Positions 45,496 through 54,710 are shown, counted from the stretch's first letter. The stretch is DNA of 64,000 bases from Actinoplanes missouriensis 431 (GCF_000284295.1 NC_017093.1:1364001-1428000); one strand, 5' to 3'. Numbers and translations: made by a program. The notes: generated by a model not told the origin, from the sequence alone.

Positions 45496-45815
45496 TCTCG
45501 TGGTCCCCAGGTTCGCGGATCTTGGAAACACCGATGCCGGCTGGCGATCAGTGCGGACAAAACGGGCGGCTGGCAGCGCTGGTGGCCAGCCGGACGAGGC
45601 GAGCTGGTCATCAGTGCTGCCGGCCGCGTGTTCGGACAGCGCTGACAGCCGGCCGGACCGGCTGGTCCACAGTGCCGGCCCGGCGGCTTTGATCACGCGT
45701 ACGGCGTCGCCGACCTGCGCGATCGCTCAACGGGGCGGCGTCGTGCCCTGGCGTTGACGGATCGCCACGCAGGCGTTGCGTGTGGCGTCATCCACGGACG
45801 GCGGTAGTGCCGAAC

Positions 45816-45881
45816 GTCAATGGGCGAGCCAGCTTCGGTCAATGGGCGAGCCAGCTTCGGTCAATGGGCGAGCCAGCTTCG
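45816..45881. repeat. 22-bp tandem repeat, 3 exact copies, ending in the DUF402 gene
   Basis: Exact units start with GTCAATGGGCGAGCC at 45816, 45838 and 45860. The third unit is the last seven codons plus stop (RSWLAH*) of the DUF402 gene on the minus strand, so the two outer units are copies of a gene end. Confidence 0.92.
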
Positions 45882-46364
45882 ATAGTGGGTGGCGAAAGGC
45901 TCGGATCCGTCGGAGAGGGCTGTGCGGAGCGTCTTGGCTGCCTCTTCAGCGGCCTTCACCACGTCGTCGGGGTAGTTGAAGCGGCGGCGGTGGTGTTCGA
46001 ACTCGTCCTCGTCGTCGACCACCACGCGGCTGCCGGGGCGTAGGCGCATGACGTCGATGTCCAGGTCGATGACGGTGAACTGGGAGGGTCCCGTGCGCTC
46101 GGGCGGGGTGGTCACGTCGCAGTAGATCTCGGAGCGGCTGGGCTCGGCGGTGAACATGGCGATCCACCAGGCGTCCCGGGGGAGCAGGCGTACGGCGTCG
46201 TGGCGGGTGCGCTCCAGGCGGCGCCAGCCGTAGCTGTAGCGGACCAGCGTGCCTCGCGGCGTGCCGATCCAGGTGCCGTGGTCGTCGTCGCCGAGGAGGG
46301 TGCCGGTGACCCGGCGGTGCGGGCGGCCGTCGTATTTGCGCAACATCAGCTCGACACGGTCCAC
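45861..46364 (-). CDS. DUF402 domain protein
   Basis: 167 residues. IYCDVTTPPER followed by DLDIDVMRLRPGSRVVVDDEDEFE is the DUF402 core (Asp/Glu-rich strand pair). Relatives include the FomD/FAU-1 C-terminal fold with nucleotide diphosphatase or RNA-binding roles. No other domain is attached. The 3' end has been tandemly duplicated (see repeat). Confidence 0.85.
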   Translation of the reverse strand: MDRVELMLRKYDGRPHRRVTGTLLGDDDHGTWIGTPRGTLVRYSYGWRRLERTRHDAVRLLPRDAWWIAMFTAEPSRSEIYCDVTTPPERTGPSQFTVIDLDIDVMRLRPGSRVVVDDEDEFEHHRRRFNYPDDVVKAAEEAAKTLRTALSDGSEPFATHYRSWLAH

Positions 46365-46550
46365 GCCCGTGAGGGTAGCCAGCGCCTCAACGGCAACCGG
46401 GGTGCACCGGCGCGTGTCTCAAGGCGCCGGGGTGCGGACCGATCGCTACTGGTACCTGCGGGGACGACCCGCGGGTGGGCGGGTCCCGGCCGGTTTCCCC
46501 TTGGCGGCCGGGCCCGCCCGGCGACCGGTACGACGTGACGGAGGCTTGCC

Positions 46551-47432
46551 GTGGGCACGGAACAGCACATCGGCGGCGACCTGCGCGTCGGCCCGGAACT
46601 GTACGTCGGCTCGGACATGGAGAAGACCGTCGTATCCCCGTACCCGATCAAGTGCCGCAGCGGGCGCGCCCGCCGGACCCGCGTCGGTTCGCTGGTGGAG
46701 AGTGTTCCGTGCGCGCCGAGCGGCCGGACGCTGGAGCGGCGGGTGGTCGTCACGGCCCGGGTCGCGGTGCCGCTGCTGTTCGTCTCCGCGGTGCTCAGCG
46801 CGTTCGGGTTCAGCTGGTGGCTGGGCGCGGCGGCGAGTGCCGCGATTGTCGCCGGCGTCTGGCGCCGGCTGGCCCGGGGCGCCCAGCCGGGCGCGTTCGC
46901 GGTGCCGCGTGACACCGCGTCGCGGGTGCTGTGGACGGCTGCCGAGCGGACCGCCTTCGACGGCGCCCTGGCCGCCTCGCTCCGGGTGCGCGGCACCTGG
47001 CCGGCGCTGGCCGGAATGGTCGACCCGGTTCTCGCGGACCGCTCGCTGACCCGTGCCCTGGACGAGCTCGCGACGGTGCTCACCCGCCGGCAGGAGCTGC
47101 GGCGGCTGCGTGCCGACCTGAGCGGCGTGCGGCTGGCCGACATCCCGGCGGACAGCCCGGCCCGTGCCGCGGTGGCCGAGCAGTCGGAGCGGGCCGAAGA
47201 GCTGTGGCGGGAGACCGGCGCTGCCGCCGACCGGATCGTGCGCAGCATCGACACGGCGGCCCTGGCGGGGGAGACCTTTCTGCGCGAGCGCCAGGTCGCC
47301 GCGACTGCCCGGTACGCGGAACGCACCCTCGCCCGGGTGACCGGCGCGCCGGCCGCTGAGAGCGGACCGGAGCTCGCCGACCGCACCGAAGCCGTGATCG
47401 CCGCCTACCGTGACCTGGCCCCGGTCACCTGA
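46551..47432 (+). CDS. Two-span membrane protein with helical C-terminal domain, unknown
   Basis: 293 residues from GTG 46551 (GGAGG upstream). The N-terminal 70 residues are polar and cytoplasmic, then a hydrophobic pair (VTARVAVPLLFVSAVLSAFG, SWWLGAAASAAIVAGVW), then about 175 residues of Ala/Arg/Glu-rich helix, likely coiled coil (LATVLTRRQELRRLRADL). No motif recognised; the shape resembles scaffold proteins. Confidence 0.65.
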   Translation: MGTEQHIGGDLRVGPELYVGSDMEKTVVSPYPIKCRSGRARRTRVGSLVESVPCAPSGRTLERRVVVTARVAVPLLFVSAVLSAFGFSWWLGAAASAAIVAGVWRRLARGAQPGAFAVPRDTASRVLWTAAERTAFDGALAASLRVRGTWPALAGMVDPVLADRSLTRALDELATVLTRRQELRRLRADLSGVRLADIPADSPARAAVAEQSERAEELWRETGAAADRIVRSIDTAALAGETFLRERQVAATARYAERTLARVTGAPAAESGPELADRTEAVIAAYRDLAPVT

Positions 47433-47531
47433 ACGGGTGACTCGCGCCACAGGCGCTGACGTACTACCTTGTCGAATGACATGTGCTCGCGCGCGCACGC
47501 CCGGTCAACCGTCCGCTTCCGGCGACGACGG

Positions 47532-48212
47532 TCAGGCCGCGCGGCGCGATGTGGACACTTGCCGGGGGATGACCGGGCGGGAGCGTGGCCGGGCGGCCGC
47601 GACGAGAAGCTCCTGGACCCGGTCCGCGTCCGGCAGTCGCCACTGCACCTGCTCCGGCGGGACGATCCAGCGGACCGACCCGTCGAGCATGCGGTTCGGC
47701 GGCGCGGGGATCCACGAGCCCAGTCCGTGCCTGATCACGTCGAGCCGGTGTTCCAGCTCGGGGCGCAGCGCCCGGCCGGGGCTCACCAGGAACATCCAAC
47801 GCCCGGCGGAGGTGTCCGCGACGGGTCCGAGACCGGCGGCGATGCCCGCGACCGGTCCGGTCCCGGCCGGCTCCAGGCCGGTCACCCGGCGTCCCAGCGA
47901 CGCCGGCACTTCCAGCACGTCGAAGCCCACCCCGGTGGGCAACAGCACGGTGTGCGCCTGACGGCGCCACCAGGCGGCGATCCGGACCGGGTCGCCGGTG
48001 GCCGATTCGGCCCAGGAGTCGAGCGCCGGGTGGCACCCGGTGATCGTGCATCCGGGGCGGCCACAGTCGAATCGACGGCCGGTGAGGTACGCGCCGGGCG
48101 TCACGTCCCAGCCGTGCGCGGCATAGCGCAGCGCGGCCCGGCGCAGGCGTACGCGGTCAAGACGATCGAGGAGCGCTGGTGGGACGAACGGCTGACGGCT
48201 GGTCCACTGCAT
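47532..48212 (-). CDS. Primase-polymerase-like (bifunctional primase N-terminal) protein
   Basis: 226 residues. LRRAALRYAAHGWDVTPGAY, FDCGRPGCTITGCHPAL, SWAESATGDPVRIAAWWRR and VLLPTGVGFDVLEVP follow the block order of the actinobacterial prim-pol domain family. The catalytic Asp-x-Asp of active primases is not clear (FDVLEV is the nearest), so catalytic ability is uncertain. It is divergent from the XRE regulator operon with 245 nt between starts. Confidence 0.78.
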   Translation of the reverse strand: MQWTSRQPFVPPALLDRLDRVRLRRAALRYAAHGWDVTPGAYLTGRRFDCGRPGCTITGCHPALDSWAESATGDPVRIAAWWRRQAHTVLLPTGVGFDVLEVPASLGRRVTGLEPAGTGPVAGIAAGLGPVADTSAGRWMFLVSPGRALRPELEHRLDVIRHGLGSWIPAPPNRMLDGSVRWIVPPEQVQWRLPDADRVQELLVAAARPRSRPVIPRQVSTSRRAA

Positions 48213-48351
48213 AGCTCGATAACCCCCGGATCCGGGTGTGCGGCCGCTGTTGGGTCAGGGAGAGCCGTATCCCGATGCGACGACTGTCGTTGGGCCCGGC
48301 AGATCCACCCTTTGCAACTTGCAGAAAAACTACGAGCATCGGTTAGCAGGC

Positions 48352-48372
48352 GATCACACACGCTGTGCGATC
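48352..48372. promoter_or_regulatory. 9-bp-arm dyad between the prim-pol and XRE genes
   Basis: GATCACACA-CGC-TGTGCGATC, eight of nine arm positions pair. It is 85 nt before the XRE regulator start and 139 nt before the prim-pol start. Its core resembles the dyad at 59325. Confidence 0.5.
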
Positions 48373-48457
48373 TGTGCGCACGTGAACGGTCCACACTGCG
48401 ATCGACACCGGATGGCTCACCGGCGCCAGGGGCCGCCGGTTGAGTGGGGGAGGCACC

Positions 48458-49684
48458 GTGGACGAGCTGCCGATCGGCCGCCGCGTCGCCTATTGGCGGG
48501 GCCGACGCAAGATGTCCCAGCAGGTGTTCGCTGACCGGCTGGGCAAATCGAAGAGCTGGGTCGACAAGGTGGAGCGGGGAGTCCGCCGGCTCGACAAGTT
48601 CTCTGTCGTGTACGACATCGCCGATGTGCTCCAGGTCGATGTCCAGCTCCTGCTGGGCAAGGAGGTGGAGCGCAAACCGGAGACGCAGAACTGTATCGAC
48701 CAGGTGGAGGTCGAGGAGATTCGTGCTGCTCTGGAGCGATATGACCAGATGAGTGCGTTCTTCCAAGCGGTGCCACACTCACCGCCGATCGCGGAGATGC
48801 GCAAAGCGGTCAGCCATGCCTGGCTGACGTACCAGCACGCGAAGTACGGCGCGCTGGCCCGGGCCCTGCCGAAACTGTTGCGGGACGCGCAGGCCGCGGA
48901 CAGCGCCCACGCGAACAGCGACGAAGCGCCCGCCGCGGCGCACCTGCTCGGCCAGGTCTACCAGATCGCTTCGTCGGCGCTGCGGAAAGTCGGGGAGCAC
49001 GAGCTCTCCTGGCTCGCCGCGGACCGCTCGATCGCGGTCTCCCAGCGCGCCGGCGACCAGCTCCTCGCCGGCCTGGCCAGTTACCGGGTGGGCAGCGCGC
49101 TGCTCGCGCTCGGCCGGGTCCGGCCGTCGCTCGAGGTGAACGTCAACATCGCGAACCGGCTCGCGCCCGGGCCGGAACGGGCCCGCGGCGAGCAGCTCTC
49201 GGTCTACGGGATGCTGCTGCTCAACGGCGCGATGTCGGCCGCCCGGATCGGTGACAGCGCGACCGTCCGTGACCTGCTCAGCGGCGCCGAGCAGGCGTCG
49301 ATCGAGCTGGGCGGCGACTTCAACCACTACTGGACCAGCTTCGGGCCGACGAACGTGCAGCTGCACCGCTGCGCGACAGCCGTCGAGCTCGGCGACGGCC
49401 GGCTGGCGGTGGAAGCTCACGAGCGGATGAACAAGGAAGGGTTCAACGCCATGCTCCCGGAGCGGCGTGCGCACCACTACCTGGACATCGCTCGTGGCTA
49501 CACCCAGATCGGCGACGTGGAGCGGGCCGGCGAGATGCTGCTCGAGGGCGATCGCCTCGCCCCGTCGGAGATCCGCTGCCGCCCGCTCGCCCATGAAGTC
49601 CTTTCCGACGTGCTCAGGCGTACCCGGGGCACGCCGCCGGCGCCCATTGCGGAGCTGGCCGAACAGATGGGAGTCGGCGTATGA
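48458..49684 (+). CDS. XRE-type regulator with TPR-like sensor domain
   Basis: 408 residues from GTG 48458 (GGGGGAGG 4 nt upstream). HTH in the first 60 (VAYWRGRRKMSQQVFADRLG, SKSWVDKVERGVRRLDKF), then repeated helical hairpins through the C-terminus, consistent with TPRs that bind a peptide or protein. Such regulators control many actinomycete loci and usually regulate their own operon, here flavoprotein-Nif3-zinc ribbon-RNase H. Ligand unknown. Confidence 0.85.
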   Translation: MDELPIGRRVAYWRGRRKMSQQVFADRLGKSKSWVDKVERGVRRLDKFSVVYDIADVLQVDVQLLLGKEVERKPETQNCIDQVEVEEIRAALERYDQMSAFFQAVPHSPPIAEMRKAVSHAWLTYQHAKYGALARALPKLLRDAQAADSAHANSDEAPAAAHLLGQVYQIASSALRKVGEHELSWLAADRSIAVSQRAGDQLLAGLASYRVGSALLALGRVRPSLEVNVNIANRLAPGPERARGEQLSVYGMLLLNGAMSAARIGDSATVRDLLSGAEQASIELGGDFNHYWTSFGPTNVQLHRCATAVELGDGRLAVEAHERMNKEGFNAMLPERRAHHYLDIARGYTQIGDVERAGEMLLEGDRLAPSEIRCRPLAHEVLSDVLRRTRGTPPAPIAELAEQMGVGV

Positions 49685-49733
49685 GGGGGCCTTCAGTCCG
49701 TCTTCGGGCGGGCGGGTGGGGGGCAAGGGCGTG

Positions 49734-50318
49734 ATGACCGTCAACCCCTCACGCGGTGTGCTGTACGTGCTCGTATGCGGCTCACCGATGGCCCGGGACG
49801 TCGGGACGCTCGTCAGCCTCGCTCAGGGCGAAGGCTGGGACGTCTGTGTGGTGACGACCCCGGACGGCCGCAAGTTCGTGGACGTGGCGGCCCTGCAGGC
49901 GCAGACCGGGCACCCGGTCCGCTCCGACTACAAGAGTCCCGGCGACCCCGACGTGCTGCCGCACCCGGACGCGATGATCGTCGCGCCGGCCACCGTCAAC
50001 ACGGTCAACAAGTGGGCCGCCGGGATCACCGACACCCTGGTTCTCGGCCTTCTGGTCGAGGGGTACGGCTACGGCGTGCCAACCGTCGTGGTGCCGTACA
50101 CCAACAAGATCATGGCGTTGCACCCCTCGCTGCACGAGAGCCTCGCGAAGCTGCGGGACTGGGGGGTGCACGTGCTCTACGGCGAGGATGTCTGCCGTCT
50201 CGGCGGGCCCGGCCAGACCGACCGGTTCCGTGGGCAGTTCCCCTGGCGGCGTGCGCTGCAGGCGGTGAACGGGCCGGTGACGGCGGGCAGCCGAGTCGAG
50301 CCTGGAGCGGTTTCCTAG
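49734..50318 (+). CDS. Flavoprotein (HFCD/phosphopantothenoylcysteine decarboxylase-like)
   Basis: 194 residues. LYVLVCGSPMARDVGTLV at the N-terminus and DAMIVAPATVNTVNKWAAGI are the FMN-binding HFCD (Dfp/EpiD) motifs. It lacks the CoaB half of Coa proteins, so it may act alone on another peptidyl-Cys or small substrate. ATG 49734 follows a GTG by one codon; GGGGGGCAAGGG is upstream. It is 49 nt after the XRE gene and likely cotranscribed. Confidence 0.82.
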   Translation: MTVNPSRGVLYVLVCGSPMARDVGTLVSLAQGEGWDVCVVTTPDGRKFVDVAALQAQTGHPVRSDYKSPGDPDVLPHPDAMIVAPATVNTVNKWAAGITDTLVLGLLVEGYGYGVPTVVVPYTNKIMALHPSLHESLAKLRDWGVHVLYGEDVCRLGGPGQTDRFRGQFPWRRALQAVNGPVTAGSRVEPGAVS

Positions 50319-50337
50319 GCATATAGAGTTGACGGTC

Positions 50338-51186
50338 GTGACCGTCCGCACCGTGGTTGAAGCGCTCGACCGGCGTTACCCCCGTGACTGGGCCGAGTCC
50401 TGGGATCGGGTGGGACTCGTGCTCGGCGATCCGGATCATGCCGTTGCCCGGGTTCTCTGCGTCGTCGACTGCGTGCCGGAAACCGTCGAGCAGGCCCTCG
50501 ATCTGGGCGCGGACCTGATCGTCGCGCATCACCCGCTGCTGCTCAAGCCGGTGTCGTCGCTTGCACCTGATACGTACAAGGGCCGGATCATCCATCGGCT
50601 GATCAAGGCCGACGTGGCGCTGTACACCGCGCACACCAACGCCGACGTGGCGAACCCCGGTGTCTCCGACGCGCTCGCCGCGCGCCTCGGCCTGACCGCC
50701 CTGCGCCCGCTCGTGCCCGCCGAGGGCGCGGCCGCGGGGGAGGGGCGCGGCCTGGGCCGGATCGGCGAGCTTCCGGAGCCGCTGCCGCTCGCCGCGTTCG
50801 CCCGCCTCGCCGCGGCCCGGCTGCCGGCCACCGCGGGCGGGGTGCGTGCCGCCGGCGACCCGGAGCGGGTGCTGCGGACCGTCGCGGTCTGCGGTGGCGC
50901 AGGCGACTCCTTCCTGTCCGCCGCGACGCGGTCGGGCGCCGACGCGTATCTTTGCGCGGACCTGCGTCACCACCCGGTCAGCGAGCATCTCGCCGATGGT
51001 GGCCCGGCGCTGCTCGACGTCGCACACTGGGCGAGCGAGCGTCCCTGGCTCGACGACGTGGCCGCCTGGCTGCGTGCTGAGTTCGGCGTCGACGTGGTGG
51101 TGTCCGACATCGACACCGACCCCTGGACTGTTCAAGCCGTTGCCGCGGATCTCCCGGCTTTCGGAGAGAAGGAGAACCACTCGTGA
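50338..51186 (+). CDS. Nif3/YbgI-type dinuclear metal protein
   Basis: 282 residues. IVAHHPLLLKP holds the clustered metal His, TAHTNADVANPGV the second block, and LLDVAHWASERPWL the C-terminal His/Glu. The homohexameric ring family is very conserved but poorly characterised; GTP cyclohydrolase I type 2 is a relative. GTG start 50338; a TTG 9 nt upstream is possible. Overlaps the next gene by 4 nt. Confidence 0.88.
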   Translation: MTVRTVVEALDRRYPRDWAESWDRVGLVLGDPDHAVARVLCVVDCVPETVEQALDLGADLIVAHHPLLLKPVSSLAPDTYKGRIIHRLIKADVALYTAHTNADVANPGVSDALAARLGLTALRPLVPAEGAAAGEGRGLGRIGELPEPLPLAAFARLAAARLPATAGGVRAAGDPERVLRTVAVCGGAGDSFLSAATRSGADAYLCADLRHHPVSEHLADGGPALLDVAHWASERPWLDDVAAWLRAEFGVDVVVSDIDTDPWTVQAVAADLPAFGEKENHS

Positions 51187-51917
51187 AGGCCGCCCCGGAA
51201 GCCCAGCGTCGCCTGCTCGACCTGCAGGCCGTCGACACCGCCCTGGCCCAGCTCGCGCACCGCCGCAAGTCCCTGCCCGAACTGGCCGAGATCGACGCGG
51301 TCGCGCGGGAGATCTCCGCGCTCGAGGACGAGCGGGTCCGTGCCCAGGTCGTGGTCGACGACCTGGACCGGGACATCAGCCGGCTGGAGAAGGACATCGA
51401 GCAGGTCCGGCTCCGCAAGGACAAGGACCAGAAGCGCCTCGACGCCGGTGGCTCGCTGCGGGAGGTGGAGGGCCTGCAGCACGAGCTCGCCACGCTCAAC
51501 CGCCGGCAGTCCGAGCTGGAGGACGCCGAGCTGGAGCTGATGGAGCAGCGGGAGACCGCGGAGGCCACGCTCACCGAGGTGCAGGGCCGGATCTCGGCTG
51601 CGGTCGCCCGCCGGTCCGAGGCCGAGCGCAAGCGCGACGAGACCTACCAGGAGATCACCAAGGAGCAGGAGTTCAAGACGGCGGCGCGGGTGCCGCTCGC
51701 CGCCGACCTCCCGGCCGACCTGGTCACCCTCTACGACAAGATCCGGACCGAGAGCGGGCTCGGCGCGGCGCTGTTCCGGGCCGGCCGCTGTGGCGGGTGC
51801 CGGATCGAGCTGTACGGCGCCGACCTGAACCGGGTGAAGTCGGCGCCGGCCGACGAGGTGGTCCGCTGCGAGGAGTGCCGCCGGATCATGGTGCGGACCT
51901 CGGAGTCGGGCCTGTGA
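51183..51917 (+). CDS. Coiled-coil protein with C-terminal zinc ribbon
   Basis: 244 residues. A long antiparallel coiled coil (residues about 10-165; EISALEDERVRAQVVVDDLD) leads to a four-Cys zinc ribbon (CGGCRIELYGA...CEECRRI). This is the Rv2229c-like/CT398 family. Its overlaps with Nif3 (4 nt) and the RNase H gene (4 nt) show a conserved operon also found in mycobacteria. Proposed roles are in RNA or replication-linked complexes; not settled. Confidence 0.87.
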   Translation: MKAAPEAQRRLLDLQAVDTALAQLAHRRKSLPELAEIDAVAREISALEDERVRAQVVVDDLDRDISRLEKDIEQVRLRKDKDQKRLDAGGSLREVEGLQHELATLNRRQSELEDAELELMEQRETAEATLTEVQGRISAAVARRSEAERKRDETYQEITKEQEFKTAARVPLAADLPADLVTLYDKIRTESGLGAALFRAGRCGGCRIELYGADLNRVKSAPADEVVRCEECRRIMVRTSESGL

Positions 51918-53023
51918 GTCTGCACGTCATCGTCGAGGCGGACGGCGGGTCCCGGGGCAATCCGGGACCGGCCGGCTTCGGCGCGGTGGTCAAGGAGGCG
52001 GCCACCGGCGAGATCCTGCTGGAGCGGTACGACTCCGCGGGCGTCACCACGAACAATGTCGCCGAGTACTCCGGTCTGATCGCCGGCCTGCGCGCCGCCG
52101 CCGAGCTGAACGCGACTCGGGTCGACGTGCGGATGGACTCCAAGCTGGTCATCGAGCAGATGTCCGGCCGCTGGCAGATCAAGAACGCCGGTCTGCGCCC
52201 GCTCGCGGCCGAGGCGGCCACCCTGGTCGGCAAGTTCGACGAGGTGACCTTCGACTGGATCCCCCGGGAGCGGAACAAGGACGCCGACGCGCTGGCGAAC
52301 CGGGCGATGGACGAGGCCGCCGGCAAGGCGCCCCGGGCCGGGCAGCAGCTCCCCTCCGAGAGGGCGGCGGAGACCCCGAAGTCCTGGGTCCCGCCGGCTC
52401 TGGAGAACGCCACCCGGATCGCCCTGGTCCGGCACGGCGCCACCCCGATGACGGCGCAGGGCCGTTACTCCGGGCGCGGCGACGTGCCGCTCACCGACGA
52501 GGGCGAGGCGCAGGCGATGGCCGCGGCCGGCCGGGTCGCCGGGATCTTCCCCGAGGTGGCGGCCGTGCTGAGCTCGCCGCTGTCGCGCTGTGTCCGGACC
52601 GCCGAGCACATCGCCGCGCAGGTGGGCGGGGTACCGGTCACGGTGATGGAGGATCTGATCGAGTGTGACTTCGGGGCGTGGGAGGGTCGCACGTTCGCCG
52701 AGGTTCAGGAGCAGTGGCCGGCCGAGATGTCGGCGTGGCTGGGTTCGACGAGTGTCGCCCCGCCGGGTGGGGAGTCCTTCCAGGCGGTCGCGAAACGGGT
52801 GCGGGGCGCCATGGCGACCGTGCTCTCGGCGTACCCGGGGAAGGCTGTTGTTGTTGTCTCCCATGTCTCACCGATCAAGTTGATCCTGCGGGACGCGCTG
52901 GCCGCGGGCGACGCCTTCCTGCACCGGCTCTATCTGGACGCGGCGGGTGTGTCCACCATGGATGTCTGGCCGGATGGGAACATAGCGGTGCGAACCGTCA
53001 ACGAGACGGCGCATCTTCGATAG
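51914..53023 (+). CDS. Bifunctional RNase HI / acid phosphatase (histidine phosphatase)
   Basis: 369 residues. RNase H domain (1-140): Asp in VEADGGSRGNPG, Glu in NNVAEYSGL, Asp in RMDSKLVIEQ and NKDADALANRA give the DEDD set. After a Pro-rich linker, the CobC/phosphoglycerate-mutase-like domain (about 165-369) has LVRHGATPMT with the phospho-His and VVSHVSPIKL with the second His. This is the Rv2228c architecture. It degrades RNA in RNA-DNA hybrids and has an alpha-ribazole phosphatase-type activity in mycobacteria. Start GTG overlaps the upstream stop by 4 nt. Confidence 0.94.
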   Translation: MSLHVIVEADGGSRGNPGPAGFGAVVKEAATGEILLERYDSAGVTTNNVAEYSGLIAGLRAAAELNATRVDVRMDSKLVIEQMSGRWQIKNAGLRPLAAEAATLVGKFDEVTFDWIPRERNKDADALANRAMDEAAGKAPRAGQQLPSERAAETPKSWVPPALENATRIALVRHGATPMTAQGRYSGRGDVPLTDEGEAQAMAAAGRVAGIFPEVAAVLSSPLSRCVRTAEHIAAQVGGVPVTVMEDLIECDFGAWEGRTFAEVQEQWPAEMSAWLGSTSVAPPGGESFQAVAKRVRGAMATVLSAYPGKAVVVVSHVSPIKLILRDALAAGDAFLHRLYLDAAGVSTMDVWPDGNIAVRTVNETAHLR

Positions 53024-53054
53024 CGAGATATTGACCCTCCATGGGCGAGACGTT

Positions 53055-53081
53055 TAGCTTCCTCGATTAGGAAACTTTCTT
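53055..53081. promoter_or_regulatory. Overlapping inverted repeats upstream of the chitinase
   Basis: TTCCT-CGATT-AGGAA, followed without a gap by AGGAAA-C-TTTCT(T), 24-50 nt before the chitinase ATG. It is a candidate operator; it does not look like a DasR site. Confidence 0.4.
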
Positions 53082-53104
53082 CAACGTTTCGCCCTGGAGG
53101 GCTC

Positions 53105-54382
53105 ATGCGCGGTTTATCCCGTCGCCTCGTTGCCGTCGCCGCCGCCGCGGCGTCCGTCGTGGCCGCGGCGCCGTCCCCTGCACAGGCTCACACCTCCTCG
53201 AAAAAGGTCGCGTACTTCACCCAGTGGGGTATCTACGGCCGTGACTTCCAGCTCGCCGACGTGCAGACTTCCGGGGCTGCGGCGCGGCTGACCCATATCA
53301 ACTACGCGTTCGGCCCGGTCACCGCGGACGGCGTCTGTGCCTCGGCGGACCCATGGGCGGACTGGCAGACGCCGTTCTCCGCGGAGAACAGCGTGGACGG
53401 CGTCGCCGACGTGGCCGGCCAGCCCATCTCCGGCAACCTCAATCAGTTCGCCGAGCTGAAGCGGAAGAACCCCAAGCTGCGGGTGCTGATCTCGCTCGGC
53501 GGCTGGAGCGGCTCGGCGTACTTCTCGGACGCGGCCTTGACCGACGCCTCGCGCAAGAAGCTGGTCAGCTCCTGCATCGACCTGTGGATCAAGGGCAACC
53601 TGCCGGGCCTGACGCCGGGCGTGGCGGCCGGGATCATCGACGGCATCGACCTGGACTGGGAGTGGCCGGGCTCGTCCGGCAACGCCGGCAACATCATCCG
53701 GCCCGAGGACAAGCAGAACTTCACGCTGCTGGCCGCCGAGTTCCGGGCCCAGCTCGACAGGCTCGGCCGGTCCGCGCGCAAGCACTACGAGCTGACCGCG
53801 TTCGTGCCTGCCGCGCCCGCCAAGATCGAGGCCGGCTTCGAGGTCAACAAGGTCTTCAAGTACCTCGACTTCGCCACGGTCCAGGGATACGACTTCCACG
53901 GCACGTGGGAGGCGGTCACCAACCAGCAGTCGGCGCTGCGGGTGCCGGCCGGGGCGCCGGACAACCCGGACTTCTCGGTGGAGAACACGATCAACGCGTG
54001 GATCGCCGGTGGGGCGCCGAAGAAGAAGCTGGTCCTCGGCGTGCCGTACTACGGCCAGGGCTGGACCGGGGTGAGCGGCGGCGGTGACGGCCTGTTCCAG
54101 CCGGCCACCGGACCCGCGCCGAGCGTCTTCGGCGGCGGGACCGAGGACTACAAGACGCTGAAGAACCTTCCGGCGCAGGGCTACACCGTGCACCGCGACC
54201 TGCGGAACGGGCACGCCTGGCTGTTCGACGGGACGACCTTCTGGACGTACGACGATCCGGCCGTCCTGCTGCAGAAGTCGCTCTACATCCGGGCCAAGGG
54301 ACTGGGTGGCGCGATGATGTGGTCGCTCGACGGCGACGACTCCCGGGCGTCGCTGACGAAGGCCATCACGGCCGCGCTCTGA
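53105..54382 (+). CDS. Secreted GH18 chitinase
   Basis: 425 residues. Sec signal peptide with cleavage near AQA-HT. The barrel has ISLGGWSGSAYF and the catalytic GIDLDWEWPG (DxxDxDxE, Glu acid near residue 187), plus GYDFHGTWE and the late MMWSLDGDD Trp. No chitin-binding module is attached. It would break down environmental chitin. GGAGGG lies just upstream of the ATG. Confidence 0.94.
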   Translation: MRGLSRRLVAVAAAAASVVAAAPSPAQAHTSSKKVAYFTQWGIYGRDFQLADVQTSGAAARLTHINYAFGPVTADGVCASADPWADWQTPFSAENSVDGVADVAGQPISGNLNQFAELKRKNPKLRVLISLGGWSGSAYFSDAALTDASRKKLVSSCIDLWIKGNLPGLTPGVAAGIIDGIDLDWEWPGSSGNAGNIIRPEDKQNFTLLAAEFRAQLDRLGRSARKHYELTAFVPAAPAKIEAGFEVNKVFKYLDFATVQGYDFHGTWEAVTNQQSALRVPAGAPDNPDFSVENTINAWIAGGAPKKKLVLGVPYYGQGWTGVSGGGDGLFQPATGPAPSVFGGGTEDYKTLKNLPAQGYTVHRDLRNGHAWLFDGTTFWTYDDPAVLLQKSLYIRAKGLGGAMMWSLDGDDSRASLTKAITAAL

Positions 54383-54388
54383 CGGCGA

Positions 54389-54421
54389 CGAGGCGGTGCG
54401 TCCGTTCGGCGCACCGCCTCG
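54389..54421 (+). terminator. Chitinase terminator
   Basis: CGAGGCGGTGCG pairs with CGCACCGCCTCG around a 9-nt loop, 12 bp perfect, 6 nt past the stop codon. Confidence 0.85.
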
Positions 54422-54503
54422 CTCGTTCGGCGCATGGGGGATCGCCTGATCGACCGATGTCTCGTTAGCGTGACGTAGGACACACGCCTGACGGGAGAAA
54501 TCC

Positions 54504-54710
54504 ATGGACCGGCCCCGTACCGATAAAAGCCCCTGGAACTGGCTGCTGCTCATCCCGATCGTGGTGCCGCTGCTGACGTTCCTCTACAACGCCGACGAGC
54601 CGCGGATCGCCGGCTTCCCGAAGTTCTACTGGCTCCAGTTCGCCTTCATCCTGCTCGGCGTCGGGACGACCACGCTCGTCTATCGGATGACGAAGGGTGG
54701 ACGGCGATGA
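54504..54710 (+). CDS. DUF3311 small membrane protein
   Basis: 68 residues, two membrane segments (WLLLIPIVVPLLTFLY and FYWLQFAFILLGVGTTTLVY) with a short basic tail. DUF3311 proteins pair with SSS-family monocarboxylate permeases as here; the two genes overlap by 4 nt. Probably a small subunit needed for permease assembly. Confidence 0.88.
   Translation: MDRPRTDKSPWNWLLLIPIVVPLLTFLYNADEPRIAGFPKFYWLQFAFILLGVGTTTLVYRMTKGGRR

Larger units (their letters stand above)
45211..45860. other. 650-nt repeat-rich region without a gene
   Basis: No frame here has a convincing ribosome site or protein-like composition. It holds two hairpins, a 16-bp tandem pair (GGCGGCTCGGTCCG..., near 45309), a 35-bp unit occurring once in full and once as 29-30 bp (from 45431), and the outer part of a 22-bp triplet ending at the DUF402 gene. 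Confidence 0.7.

Noticed and set aside
45816..45881. CRISPR-like array
   Set aside because: The three units are directly adjacent without spacers and one is the end of a gene.
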